Assembly: GCA_963555705.1 (NCBI GenBank)
Contig: OY743168.1
Span: forward strand, 22,264,139-22,328,138
Reading direction: 5' to 3'
Source: Ligustrum vulgare
Taxonomy: Eukaryota; Streptophyta; Magnoliopsida; Lamiales; Oleaceae
Length of the DNA stretch: 64,000 nt
This document shows, piece after piece, positions 22,650-34,951 of this stretch; the stretch's first letter is position 1, and each line of letters opens with the position of its first letter. A program made the translations under genes and the position numbers. Under the pieces are notes generated by a model, which saw nothing but the letters and a program-made list of their open reading frames with translations, was not told the DNA's origin and ran no database searches.

Positions 22650-25600
22650 ACTTGCTTCACCAGGATATGTCATCTTATAGCCACTTATATGAACATCAAC
22701 ATCCACAAAACTCAACTTTCATCATTTGCATCTGTAAATAAAGGAAGACAAACTAGAATTAGAGATATTAGCATCTACATAATGTCACATAAATTGAAAA
22801 TTAAATTAAGAAACAATCTTAAAGATATACAATTACCATATTCAATATCAATTCCCTCACAATCATGTCTTACATAACCTTCATCTTCAACAGTCATATC
22901 AAGTCGTAATACATCTAATGTGGTTGGAATATAAGCCTCCTCGTCAAAATTTTCTAATTCATGAAATCCTCTGGGAGGTGCCTTTAATACAATATACCAA
23001 TTAGATGTATCGTTCTCTCTAGAATAAAAAACTTGTTTTGCTTGTGATGCTAAAATAAACGGATCTCTTTCAAATTGATTTTGTCCTCTATGAAGATTTA
23101 TCAACGTAAATCCTTCTTCAATCTTGACTCCATTATCTATATTTTCCCAATCACAATGAAACACAGGAACTTCAAAGCTATGATAGTCTAGTAAAATTAT
23201 GTCTCTTATCACCCCATAATAAGAAATTTTACCAACTACTTGACTTGTATCTTTCACACTAGACCGACAAATAGTTTGTGCTTCAATAGAAATACCATTA
23301 TTTTGTGTACTTCTGCTAACCTCAGTTGTATGAAATCGATGCCCATTGATAATATAACCCGAATGTGACATCACATCACATCTAGGCCGACGTGAAAGCC
23401 ACTTCAATGTACTTGACATGTTACAGTTGTCTTGTTTGCCTTTTTCAGCAAACCAAGAAGTAAAAGTCTCTACATGTCTCACTTGCAATAAGGTTTCATT
23501 CTTGGCAATACGACTATCTGAATTCTTAATCTCCTCCTTATGCATCCTAAATGAAAATAAATAAACAAAAATAAGATAAGTTTACTAGTAATTATTGATC
23601 ATTATTAAATAAATTAACTAACTCTATTATGTTATATATGGTTCAACTGCATCGCTATTAAACAACACATATCGATGAGCAACCTCCAGCATTTCTTGAC
23701 TCAAAACTTTTGAATTTCCTTTCAAAATTGTACGTCCATCAATAATTGTTTCATTCTCGAAATCCTCATTTCGAGAATGTCGAACACCAACTTCAGCAGC
23801 TTGTTTCATATAACCACTACAAAAATGTATACATTCATCGGCTAAATAACGCTCTGCTATGCAACCCTCAAGTCTGGAACGATTTCTAACATATCCTTTA
23901 AGTGTCTTCATAAACCTAATTCAAAACATAATATTCATGATATACACAAACAATTAGAAGAAGAAATTTTGAATAAATACATACAAAAGTGTAAAAATAA
24001 GTTACCTCTCAAATGGGTACATCCAACGATATTGTACAGGTCCACCAATACGGACTTCACGCCCAAGGTGAATGGTTAAATGAATCATTATGTCAAAAAA
24101 AGATGGAGGAAAATACCTTTCTAGCATACACAAAGTCACCGCAACATCCTCCTCAAGCTTTTCTAATTTATTTTTATCAACGACTCTTTCACATATTTCC
24201 TTGAAAAATGCATATAGTCGAAAAATTGCATTTCTTGGTCCTGTGGGTGAAAGTCCTCTTAATGCAACTGATAACAACTATTGTATGAGCACATGGCAAT
24301 CATGAGACTTCAAATTTAAAATCTTATTATCTGCTAATGATATGCACTTTGAAATGCTGGAACTATAACCATCAGGTAATCTTAAATCAAACAACCTCTT
24401 ACAAAATAACTCTTTCTTTTTTGGATAGCATGTAAGATGCTGCGGGTAGGTAATATGTGTTTCCTTTCAACTCTGGATGAAGATCCTTTCTAGTACCCAT
24501 ATTAAGCAAATCCTTACAAGAATTGAGCCCATCTTTTGATTTTCCCTTCACATTCAAAATAGTGCCAAGAATGCTCTCGCAAACATTCTTCTCAACGTGA
24601 TTACATCCAAATTATGACATAAAAGTAGTGTCTGTAAAATAACACTATAAAATTAGGGGGAAAAAACTTTAAAAAAAAAAAAGAAATAACTAATGTAAAA
24701 TAGCTTGAAATGGCTAACCTCACAATATGGTAGCTCAAAAAATATTGATTTTTTTTCCATGGCCAATCAGAATCTGATTTTTTCTTCTTTCTTTTTTTAC
24801 CTATTTTCCCCAATTATTTTCGACATTCTTGATTGTATGCATCACTTCTCGACCAGTTAATATTCTAGGACTAGGCATATGTTCCTTGTTCCCATCAAAC
24901 CAAGTTTCTTTTGATCGATAAGGATAATTATATGCAAGAAATCTTCTATGACCCATGTACGCAAACTTTCGACTAAATTTCAACCATTTTGCATACGTGG
25001 ATAAACCACATACTGGACAAGCTGCTTCGCCTTTTGTAGGATATCCTGATAAGTTTTCATAAACTAGAAAATCATTAATTGTCCACATCAATAGAGCCAT
25101 CAAATTGAAGTTAGACTTTGTAAATCCATTGTATACTTCGACGCCAATATTCCACAGCACTTTTAAGTCTTCAATGAGTGGTTGTAAATACACATCTATA
25201 TCGATCCCTGGTTGTTTTGGACCTGGGATTAACAAAGTCAACAACAAATTTTCCTTGGACATGCATATCCAAGAAGGGAAATTATATATAACTAGTATCA
25301 CCGGCCAACAACTATACTTAGAACTTAGGTCACCAAATGGATTAAATCCATCACTTGAAAGACCAAGCCTAAGATTGCGTGGTTCTGATGCAAAACAAGG
25401 CCACTTTTGATCAATTCTCTCCCAAGCTAATGAATCAACTGGATGACGCATTTTTCCATCTTGACTTTTGTAATTTAAGTGTCATATTAGTTGCTCTGCC
25501 TTATCAAGTGACCTAAACATTCTTCTAAATCGTGGTATAATTGGAAAATATCTCAAAACCTTTGCAGGTATCCTCTTTTGAAATTTTTTTGTTCGTTCAT

Positions 25601-26262
25601 TAAATTTCCACCATGAAGAAGCACATTTTGGACATGTCTCCAAATCCTCTAGATCATTTCTAAACAAACAACAATCATTAACGCATGCATGTATCATCTC
25701 GTACCCAAGATCAAAAGCGTTCAATAACTTTTTCGTTGAATTACAAGAATCGGGAAGGGTGTTCCCATATGGTAGAATGTCTCTGATAATATCAAGAAGT
25801 TCATTGAAACGTTGTCAGATATATTATGTGTAGCCTTAAGATTGTATAAGACAACGATGGCAGATATCCTTGTGTATTTTGTGCAACCAGGGTATAGAGG
25901 AATTTCAATGCCCTCATATAAATTTGAAAAGTTCCTCTCTCTATTTTCACTCTCGGGTTCTACAATATTATCATCCTCAAAAAATGCATCCCTATACATC
26001 TTATATGTCTCTAGATTTTCTCTATCTTGATGAGGCAATGATGTGGCATTCAATTTTTCCCCATGAAATATCCATGTAGTATAGGTAGGATCCATCCCAG
26101 TAATGATCAAATGCCCATACATTGTATCAAAATGTTGGTGAAACAAATTTTTGAAACATTTATAAGGGCATAAGACCTTTTCTGGATATCCCGCATTAGC
26201 TTGCACCGTATTTGCAAACTTTCTTGCATCATATTGATATGTCTCTGAAACTCTAAGCAAAA
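22650..26262 (-). pseudogene. CACTA TNP2-type transposase
   Basis: Minus-strand order: transposase-associated N-terminal domain (26260-25721; KVLCPYKCFKNL, GHLIITGMDPTYTTWIFHGE), Transposase_21 core (25724-25482 with YEMIHACVNDCCLFRNDLED, LETCPKCASSWW; 25451-24801 with LRLGLSSDGFNPFGDLSS, GEAACPVCG), a segment near 24600-24300, the DUF4218 region (24277-24002, 23911-23627; ERYFPPSFFDIMIHLTIHL, GPVQYRWMYPFER) and DUF4216 (23545-22837; NWYIVLKAPPRGFHEL). Frame breaks include a TAG at about 24279. The ATG exon was not located; the first recognised exon follows an AG at about 26262. Confidence 0.85.
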
Positions 26263-28840
26263 TACTAAATATAAATCATCTAAAAAGCATTTACAAGCTT
26301 ATTTTAAAATTTTCTAAAACTAAGGAGATAAGATACCTTGATAGATGTACCCAATCTTTATTAATGATAATATATCAACACTATTAAGATATAACCTGTT
26401 ATGAACATAGTAAAAATATCAAGTAAAAAATGATTATATTTGAATAACATTTACAGGCTTATTATATCGAGAAGTAGTTGGAAGAAAAATTCACAATACA
26501 GATGAAATAGAACTATCAGGAATGGACTCTTAGCATATGTTTTTCTTTACCCTCTTTCCCCTCTATTAGAAATGGAATCTTAGCATATGTTTGGCAAGTC
26601 TTTATAAACGATCAAAAAAGGGCAGGGACAAACTATTTTTTATAAATTAGTTTGCTGATAAAATTTTATCAGCAAACGAAAGTAAGCGCGTAAAACTCGA
26701 CTAGAACAATCCACCACTAATGCAAATATTAATCAACTAAGGAAAAACTAATCTAAATCAATGATGATTAACTCAGAAATACTAATGACGCAGAACAGAA
26801 GTTCTAGGTTTACCAATGTAAACCTAAATGAGAGAAAATTATAACTTACAAGAAAATAATAGCCACCAAACTTCAATAATCTTATTCAAAAACAAAACAA
26901 CGTTTAAATAGTCTCTAAACCCCTAATTTAAGCAAAAGAACAAAACAAACATCCATGAAAGTGCAGTAATTAAAAATGAAAAATCCAAAATTAATACTAA
27001 AAAATTGACTCCCCGGTAGCAAGCCTTAAATTGTGAACTTGAGGATGGAAACGGCCTCAACCGGGTAAACCCAAGTTGGGACGCTATGAAGCACTAAGAG
27101 ACGTTTCCAAAAACATATTATAATAGGAAATCTGAATAGCTCTTTTACTCAAGTTATGACCGTTTCTTCGGAATAGCTCTTTTACTCAATTTTCGCACAA
27201 TGCTATTTATAAATGGTTTTCTTAAATGAGGATTCCAAACATGTATGAATTGGTTTTCCAGGTTATAATGTCAAAGAATTGCAATTCCCATTCTAAAATA
27301 CATTTAACTAGATCTCAATCCTGTAACAGTGTCATTCCTGTAATTCTAGACATAATATTTCCAATGATTAAGAATAGTCGCGTGCTTGTAAGATTATATT
27401 CCCACAACCAATGCCCTTGCAGTGATTGAATTTGGAGATGCAATTCTAGAACACAACTATGCAAAGTGACTACCTAGCCAAATTGGAATTATCTATTTCT
27501 CTCCCATATATACTCTTGAACCTTTCATTTCAAAAAATAAAATGCAGCAGATCACCTACGCTTATAGTGGTTTTTGAAGGTGGTATCTTTTTGATTAATT
27601 GATTGTTGTATGTTGGAATCTTGAAATTTTATGTCCCATTCCATTGATCAATGACAGTTAAATAAACTCCCGTGTCTGCTTTGAAGAGTTCTATGGAAAG
27701 AATTATGCCAAAAATCATATTTTCTATGCATAATTGTTTAACTCACTGATTTGTAAATTCTAAATTGACAACCAACCAAAGGGCCATGGTCAATTCATAT
27801 TAGGCACAAAACTGTAAACCAGTAGGGTCTGAAAATGGTTATTCTAAATTGGAATTACCATGAAAATTTTCAGAAGCCGGTTGCATTGCCTTATGTCCAA
27901 GATGCCAAACACAAGTACATAACTTCAGTCATTTTTCATAATTTTTTTCTAAACTGCCACTAAACTTGCTTAATTAAGTTTCTAAAAACAAAACAAGGAT
28001 TTAATTGTTGGTAGGTCTGTGACATCATTCTTTCTTTATAATCAATATCTTTTCAATAAACAAAAAATTATTTATGCATCTAGTTACAATTCAAAGAAAA
28101 CAAAGAAATTTGGAAGTTTTCTAAAAATATCAAAATATGATCCCCCAGGATAATCGTGCAGCAGACACGGGTTCAAGTTCAAACATTTTTATGGATCTGT
28201 AAAAACTGATAAATTTTGGGAAATCCCTCAATTGAATACAGGAAAAAGAAATCAGAAGCTTTTTATTTTTCTTAGCAATTCTTTCAGTAATTCAAAGCTG
28301 AGGAAAAACTCTCTCAATCCGATTCTCTATTATCAATAATTCTGAGAACATAAAGGGGAAATTCCATAACTCATCAAAATATCCCAATCGAGCAATCAAA
28401 ACCGTCTGCCCTTTGGGTAGAAGCAGCTCTGGCTACCACATTCAAAATTTTCGTTCATCAGAATAAAACAGGAAGAAGGGAAGGATGATGACTGACCTTA
28501 GACCAAATTTCAGCAACTGCCCTCGAGAATGGAAGCTATCGATGCCTTGAAAACTCTCCTCCAGCAAAAACTTGAGGTGGGTATTATCCTCTCAGCCCAA
28601 AAACAACGAATGGAAATTCTTGATTGGGTCACCACAGTGTAGTAGGTCCAGCGTCCTGAAGAAGATCCGGTTTGAAGAAGAAATAGATTGGGAGAGATTT
28701 TAGGCTTTTGCTTGGGAATGATTTTAGGTTTTGGCTTGGGAGCGATTTTAGGCTTTGTCTTGTGAAGAAGAAAAGAAGGAAGAAAGCGGGAAGAAAAATA
28801 CGCGCCCTAATATTTCACTCGTGTTTGGTAATTTTAGGGA
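26263..28840. other. CACTA 5' non-coding region
   Basis: About 2.6 kb, AT-rich, upstream of the transposase exons on the minus strand. No conserved protein seen. A slightly GC-richer patch at 28440-28700 may hold the promoter or leader. Confidence 0.5.
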
Positions 28841-28844
28841 TTTT

Positions 28845-29115
28845 TCACGGCGTGCTTAAATGCACGCCGTGTTTTGTATTACATATTAACGGCGTGCATT
28901 TGCACGCCATTAATAGCCTTTAATAATTTTTACGGCGTGCGAATATGTACACCGTGTTTTTATTTTTTTTTAATTTTACGGGGTTTTGCATTTGCACGCC
29001 GTTAAAGGTGATAGTTAATGAAATTTTACGGCGTGCTTATCATGCATGCCGTAAAAGACATTCCTTTATGGCGTTCATTTTATGCACTCCGTAAATTCAT
29101 ATCGTAAAAGGTCAC
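28845..29115. repeat. CACTA subterminal repeats, right side
   Basis: About six palindromic units of the form ACGGCGTGCNNNNGCACGCCGT, the same motif as at the left end. Confidence 0.85.
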
Positions 29116-29131
29116 TTTTGTTGTAGTGATA

Positions 29132-30590
29132 ATCAATTCCTGGCAACTGGTGATATCTTTTAGCAACCAAACATGCTTTGAATCTATCTACTGAACCATC
29201 TTGTTTCAATTTCACCTTATATACCCATCTGGAGCATATTGCCTTTTTTTCCAGATGGTAAGGTAGTCAGATCCCATGTATGATTATCCTCCAATGCCTT
29301 GATTTCTTTATTCATAGCATCAATCCAATTTGGATTTTTACTAGCTTGGACATAAGAATTAGGCTCATGGATACTAGATACATTAGCCAAAAAGGATGTA
29401 TATGTTTGATGAAGTAATGGTGAGATGATATAAGGAAAAGTATGAGGTGTGTATTGTGAAGAGAATGTAAATGACTTACAGTGGAGTAAGGAGGACTTGG
29501 CATCAGCTGATTTTGTAGTAGATTGCACTGCTATAACAAAATCTTGTAACCAGGATGGTTTAGATCTAACTCTTATACTATGTCTAATGGAAAAGATGTT
29601 GTGTTTTCTGTAGATTCATGTTCTGAAGGATCATTTGAGTTATGAAATGGAACTTGAATCAAAGGCAAAGTGTCAGAATTTGTATGATTAGAAGGAGAAT
29701 TACACGAAAAATCATGATTTTGATCAGTAAATGGTATATGTTCTGAAGGTGAGGAAATATTAGTAGATTGAACTGTGAGAGGGGAATCTAGGGAATTCTG
29801 TGTATCTTCTATGGGCTGAATAAGAAGTAAGCAAGGATCTGAAGGATTATCCACACATTGTTTGAAAGGAAATGATTGTTCAAAGAAGATAACATATCTT
29901 GAAATGTGAATCTGTTTGGCAGAAATATCAAAAACTTTATATCCCTTTTGGCCTGGACTATAACCAAGGAATATACATTTGTGTGCTCTACCATCAAACT
30001 TATCCTTGTGAGGCTTAGTATTTTTGATGAAACATAAGCATCCAAAAGTCTTTAATAAAGAGTAGTCTGGCTTGTATCCATAGAGCCCTTCAAAATGTGT
30101 AAGCCAGTCAAGTATATGAGAAGGAATTTTGTTAATAATAAAGGTAGCTATGAGGATTGAATAAGGTCAGAATTTCTTTGGTAAATTGGATTGAAACATG
30201 AGGGTTCTTGCAACTTGAAGTAGGTGCCTATGCTTCCCCTCAACCACTCCATTTTGTTGTAGAGTATACACATAAGTTCTTTGATGTATTATTCCTAAAC
30301 TCTGTAGTAATGATTGGCATTCTCTACTCAGAAATTCAGTTCCATTATCTGTCCTAATCCCTTTTACATTCTTGCCAAATTAAGTCTTAGCCATTTTGAA
30401 GAAATTGTCTAAGGTCTTCACCACTTGTGTCTTGTGAATTAACTTGAATACCCAAGTGGTCCTACTGTGATCATCAACAACAGTTAACATATATGGTGTT
30501 CCTATAAGTAAATATTGCCTATAGGGGCCCCATATATCTATATGTAGGAGATCAAAAATGGCTGAGGTATTTATATGATTGGTTGGAAAT
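29132..30590 (-). pseudogene. Copia integrase core and RT N-terminus
   Basis: On the minus strand, from 30590 downward: SAIFDLLHIDIWGPYRQYL and VDDHSRTTWVFKLIHKT (integrase core), VKGIRTDNGTEFLSREC (second catalytic Asp), QQNGVVEGKHRHLLQVARTL (Glu), then GCLCFIKNTKPHKDKFDGRA and FLGYSPGQKGYKVFDI (30045-29809), an Asn/Ser/Pro-rich linker (29854-29573), and RT start NPNWIDAMNKEIKALEDNHTW (29528-29217). Several stops and phase changes occur. The C-terminal edge at 29132 abuts the CACTA terminus. Confidence 0.85.
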
Positions 30591-31432
30591 TTCTACACCA
30601 TCTCGCAGTGGTCCCTATAAATGTATTTTCAAACATTAATTGGAATTTTCTTCATGTTAATTCTCTAGTTTAAGCCATCATAGTCATAGATTTCATCCAT
30701 ATTTCTAATTCATGATCTATATCTTGTACACATCCTAAGTCTAACCATCTTCATTCTGAACTAACTTGTGTTTCCATACTTCTCCATGGTGTATATTCTA
30801 TATAATAATTTTAATTTGGCTTCTATAATATTTTTGTTGTGGTATAAAATTGTTGGTTCTCGAATTGTTAGTTTTGTCTTTGATTCATATATATTTGTGG
30901 TTTAGTATTACTTATAGTTTCTTGTTTAACTTGATTAGTTCCAGTGTGTGGTATTTGTTGTATATATTTCGATAGATTTTATCCTACTGGTACTAAAGTT
31001 TGTTATTGTTTGTTCATATTAATTTCTTCTGTTTTAAGATTCTTAAATTTTTCTATATAATCCTTTTAAGTTATATTTTTTCATAAATTTTTTATTTGTT
31101 CAGCAATCATATTTATTTTTAATCTATTAACCATTTTAAATTTATCAATTATTATTCTTTTTGGTTTTCTTTTTTCCATTCCTCATAATTTTTTGTTATA
31201 TTTTGATTTATTATTTCAAAATTTTCTTGTATATTATCTAATCTTTGTGTAAATCATTTTTCCCTATTTCATCCTCCTTAATTGTTCAAATCATATTTAT
31301 TATTTATATAACAATGATTTTTTGTTCTATAGTTTCTATTGAGTTTTCATATACTCTTACCATGTTTCCTATTTTATTTATTTTATTAGTTATTTTTTTA
31401 ATTTGATTCTTTAAGGTTATTAAGCCGACAAA

Positions 31433-31472
<40 letters not shown>

Positions 31473-31557
31473 ATATTTTTAAATAACACAATTCCCTAAA
31501 TCATTTTTTAACCATACATATTTTTTCTTTTCACTTTTCAACTACACGTCTTACCTA

Positions 31558-31604
<47 letters not shown>

Positions 31605-33060
31605 ATATTTTTAAATACTAAAATTTTAACAAACGGAACCTAATTGTTTTGATAGATTATTTATACTTTGTTTTACTTATAATATTTGTGTTGTATATTT
31701 TTATTAACATCTTTATAGTCATCAGTTATTTTTATCATTTGTTTTATTTCTAATGGTAAATTGATAATTTCTTGGACTTGTTTTGGGTTTTTAGCTTGTT
31801 CTAAATTTTGTTTTGTTGTTTTATCTAAGCTTATTCCTAATTTATTTAGTAAAAATAATTTTTTCCAATTTAATTGTTTATTGTTTATGATCTCCAAATC
31901 CTCCTTCTCCAAATAGGATAAATGACATAAATTTTTCATATGTTTCAGTTATTAAGAGTCAATGACTATTATTAGGTAACTCTTTATATTTATAATTATA
32001 TACTCTAGGTTCAATTGTTGGTAATTTTTTAGATTTTTCTTAATATATTTCTATGTGTTACTGCTCACTCTGGTGCTAAATTTGATATCACCTATCACAT
32101 GATCGTAATTTTCAAATTTGCGGAATTATAATTGTCTATAATATCTTTGAAATGCTTCATTAATAGTATTATGTCTTCTAGAGTATTCGTTATGTTGTTT
32201 CACTAATCTTGTAAGCTATTCGTATAATTCTATAACTCTAGTACTTAAATCACTCATAGATCTAACTAATTCTATAAATTGACCATGTGAACTTTTAATT
32301 AAATCTCTTCTTTTTTCATCAAGTATTTGAGGGTCATAAACAGACAAAAAAATTTTATAATTTGTTAAATAATTTTAATAACTTAATATGATTAATTTTG
32401 TAAAATAAGGATATTTTTGAGTGTTGATATTTCATATTTTCATTATGTGCACACTTAAAAATGAAAATAAGATTTTAGTTTAATAAGTAATTTTTTTTTT
32501 TTTTTTTTTTTTTGAAATTGTTTAATAAGTAATTCTTGTTATATTTAAAAGTGGTGTTTTGGTATTTTCAAAACCAATTGTTAACTAGCTTGTCCACAAG
32601 CTTGAGATGGTAGTAATTTTTTTTGAAATTGTTTAATAAGTAATTCTTGTTATATTTAAAAGTGGTGTTTTGGTATTTTCAAAACCAATTGTTAACTAGC
32701 TTGTTATATACTCTAGGTTCAATTATTGGTAATTTTTTAGATATTTTCTTAATATATTTCTGAGTGTTACTGCTCACTCTAGTGCTGAATTTGATATCAC
32801 CTATCACAGGATCATAATCTTCAAATTTGCAGAATTATAATTGTCTATAATTTCTTTGAAATGATTGGTTAATAGTATTTATGTCTTCTAGAGTATTCAT
32901 TATGTTGTTTCACTAATCTTTTAAGTTATTCGTATAATTCTATAACTCTAGTATTTAAATCTCTCAAAGATCTAACTAATTCTATATATTCACTATGTGA
33001 ACTTTTAATTAAATCTCTTCTTTTTTCATCAAGTATGTGAGGATCAAAAACAGACATAAT
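30590..33060 (-). pseudogene. Broken capsid/gag-like ORF remnants, duplicated; possible endogenous pararetrovirus
   Basis: Minus-strand reading gives a Lys/Glu-rich, coiled-coil-like protein in pieces. One N-terminal part (about 33060-32710, starts ATG at 33057) is repeated in diverged form at about 32340-31990. Downstream follow a helical part (31939-31673), another coiled segment near 31420-31304, and a C-terminal piece ending near 30600 with a Trp-bearing capsid-like motif (FENTFIGTTARW). Stops and frameshifts are many. Layout and composition recall capsid regions of plant caulimovirids, but I cannot name the family; an unusual LTR-element gag is the alternative. Confidence 0.35.
31421..31641. 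repeat. Decayed MITE copy with expanded A-runs
   Basis: Its centre (ACACAATTCCCTAAATCATT, then TTAACCATACATATTTTTTC) matches the centre of the Tourist-like copies at 34290 and 63549. Two poly-A runs of over 30 bases have expanded inside it. The outer ends (GCCGACAAAAGC, ACAAACGGAACC) are diverged, with TAA-like flanks. It interrupts the remnant ORF. Confidence 0.5.
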
Positions 33061-33265
33061 ATTTTTATAATTTGTTAAATAATTTTAATAACTTAATATT
33101 ACTAATTTTGTAAAATAAGGATATTTTTGAGTTTTGATATTTTTATTATGTCTACACTTAAAAAAGAAAATAAGGTTTTAGTTTAATAAGTAATTCTTGT
33201 TTTATATCTAAAAGTGGTGTTTTGGTATTTTCAAAACCAATTGTTAAGTAGCTTGTCCACAAGCT
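31990..33265. repeat. Direct duplication of about 0.6 kb (two diverged copies)
   Basis: TATATACTCTAGGTTCAAT begins at about 31996 and again at 32705, and similarity continues through the N-terminal ORF part and its leader. Inside the first copy's leader an 80-base block (GAAATTGTTTAATAAG...) is repeated at an offset of 111 bases (32514 and 32625). Confidence 0.75.
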
Positions 33266-33644
33266 TGTGGTAGAAGTATTTTCTGTACGGGGATTGAAGT
33301 AGATGAACAGTCGCATCACTCGTTTCTCAAAAGTCAAAATCTTCTACGGTACACGTTTCCTTCTTGAATTGCTTGAGACCATATCCAACCATTTTTTTTT
33401 TAAATAAATAAAAATAAAATGAAGAGTATAACATGTTTGACAGATATTAAATTTATATTTTAATTTAAATCTAATTTAAGTTAAAATTAATTAATTTTAA
33501 TTACATATTTGTGGAACTCTCAACTTTATATTACACATTTCATCAATTTTTATTAAAAACTTAATTTAATCTTCACAAAACAAACAATAAAAAATAATCC
33601 TTGAAATATCTTCAAGGAGATTTTTTAAAGAATATCTCAACAAT

Positions 33645-33809
33645 TGACAAAAAAAAATAGTTTTTTTGTGGTTTTTTAGGTAGATAGATGGTTAAAAAGT
33701 GGAGAGAGAAAATGTGTAGGGTTGGAGATTGATTTGGGGAATTGTGTAATTTAAAAATTGATTTAAAAACCAAAACAATCCAAAAAAAAAATCTTTACCA
33801 AACAGAGGC
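33645..33809. mobile_element. Tourist-like MITE copy, left end decayed
   Basis: Right end reads CCAAACAGAGGC followed by TAA, and the interior matches the family centre in reverse orientation (AATTGTGTAATTTAAAAATTG). The left end is an estimate from family length. Confidence 0.5.
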
Positions 33810-33846
33810 TAAATAATTGAATTTATATACTCAATAGGTTTTTTTC

Positions 33847-34226
33847 AGTATTTAAAAAATCAGAAATCGGTTTTGAACCGAAAAGGGTAACGGGTCAAAG
33901 GTCAAAAGGTCCGTTCGGGTCGAACCGGAGTCGAACCGATTTTAATTAAAATATCAAAAATTATTCCAAAAATTACAAAATCTTCTAAAAAAAAAAGTTA
34001 TTTTACAAATAAACTAATATTTACTCATTTAGAAAACAAAATTATACACAAACGTAACTTAAAACGACTAGAAAAAAGCAAAACAATAAAAAAGAAAATC
34101 GAGTTTAAAAACCCGGTCGGTTCCTAGTTTTCCGGCCGATTTTTTAGGTGAACTGGACCGATTTTCCGGTCAGTTTTCAGTTTTCCCGGTCGAACCTGCC
34201 GGTCCAGTCCAATTTTCTAAACATTG
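33847..34226. mobile_element. hAT-like MITE rich in CCGGTT/AACCGG
   Basis: Ends are CAGTATTTAAAAAATCAGA and, reverse-complemented, CAATGTTTAGAAAATTGGA: imperfect inverted repeats. The interior has CCGGTC/GAACCG runs near both ends and AT-rich DNA in the middle. Flanks GGTTTTTTTT and GGCTTTTTT could be a duplicated target but are too simple to trust. Confidence 0.4.
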
Positions 34227-34289
34227 GCTTTTTTCTCCTTATTTTACCTTTCGACGATACTTTTTCATTTTATTATTTTTCCGACCATA

Positions 34290-34451
34290 GCCTCTGTTTG
34301 GCAAAAATGTAAAAACAAGTTTTTAAAAATTACAATTTCCTGAATTATTTTTTAATCACATATATTTTTTTCTTCACTTTTCAACCATACATCTTATCTC
34401 GAAAACATAAAAATACATATTTTTAAACGCAAAACTTTTAAAAAACAGAGC
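34290..34451. mobile_element. Tourist-like MITE copy
   Basis: GCCTCTGTTTGGC at the left and AAACAGAGC followed by TAA at the right, with the family centre TTTTTAATCACATATATTTT between. Length 162 bp, close to the copy at 63549. Confidence 0.65.
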
Positions 34452-34891
34452 TAAGATATATATTAGACGCTAAGCTAAAATGTTATAATGATAAAAATAC
34501 AAATACATAGTAGGTTAGATAAGTCTCAATACTTCACTTCTTAAATTGTTCATATTTTAACTATTGATGTCTACAAATATATTTGTAATTGAAAATGTGG
34601 AAGGAAGAACAAATAATATTTAAAAAGTAAAACAAAAGAGTTTGTAGAATTGTATAAAATATTTGTATTCTTTATATTTAAAATTTCTCTATATTACGAT
34701 CAAGATGTTTAAAAAAAAAAGGATATGCTATTTTTCCAACAATGTTCTTCATGTAAAGAGTATATACTATATATATTTTATTGTTATTATTATTATCTTA
34801 AAAAATAACTAAAAAAAAAAAAAGGTAGAACCTTTTGTACTCCAATAATATTATGTATATTTTATAATACTTGACTTTTTATTAAAGAAAA

Positions 34892-34951
<60 letters not shown>

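Larger units (their letters stand above)
19824..29128 (-). mobile_element. CACTA (En/Spm) DNA transposon, 9.3 kb
   Basis: Terminal inverted repeats are CACTACAATAAAGT at 19824 and, on the other strand, CACTACAACAAAAGT ending at 29128, flanked by ATA. Both subterminal zones are packed with ACGGCGTGC/GCACGCCGT palindromes. On the minus strand it encodes a TNP2-type transposase followed by a Ptta/En/Spm-type second protein, the gene pair of autonomous CACTA elements. Stops in both genes suggest this copy is no longer autonomous. It lies within the RT of a copia relic. Confidence 0.93.
18285..30590 (-). mobile_element. Ty1/copia retrotransposon relic, split by a CACTA element
   Basis: On the minus strand the order is integrase core (30590-29900), linker, RT start (29400-29132), [CACTA 29128-19824], rest of RT (19823-19096), RNase H (19095-18523), polypurine tract and putative 3' LTR. 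Removing the CACTA element and one copy of ATA joins the RT reading. The gag, protease and 5' LTR are missing: at about 30590 the copia similarity stops abruptly against unrelated remnant DNA. Confidence 0.85.

Noticed and set aside
31304..31489. Frame with a run of Phe
   Set aside because: The Phe tract is the complement of a poly-A expansion in a decayed MITE; only the coiled tail belongs to the remnant ORF.
33847..34226. CCGGTT-rich block considered as a promoter island or gene
   Set aside because: The symmetric ends and AT-rich core fit a MITE better, and no frame of note is present.
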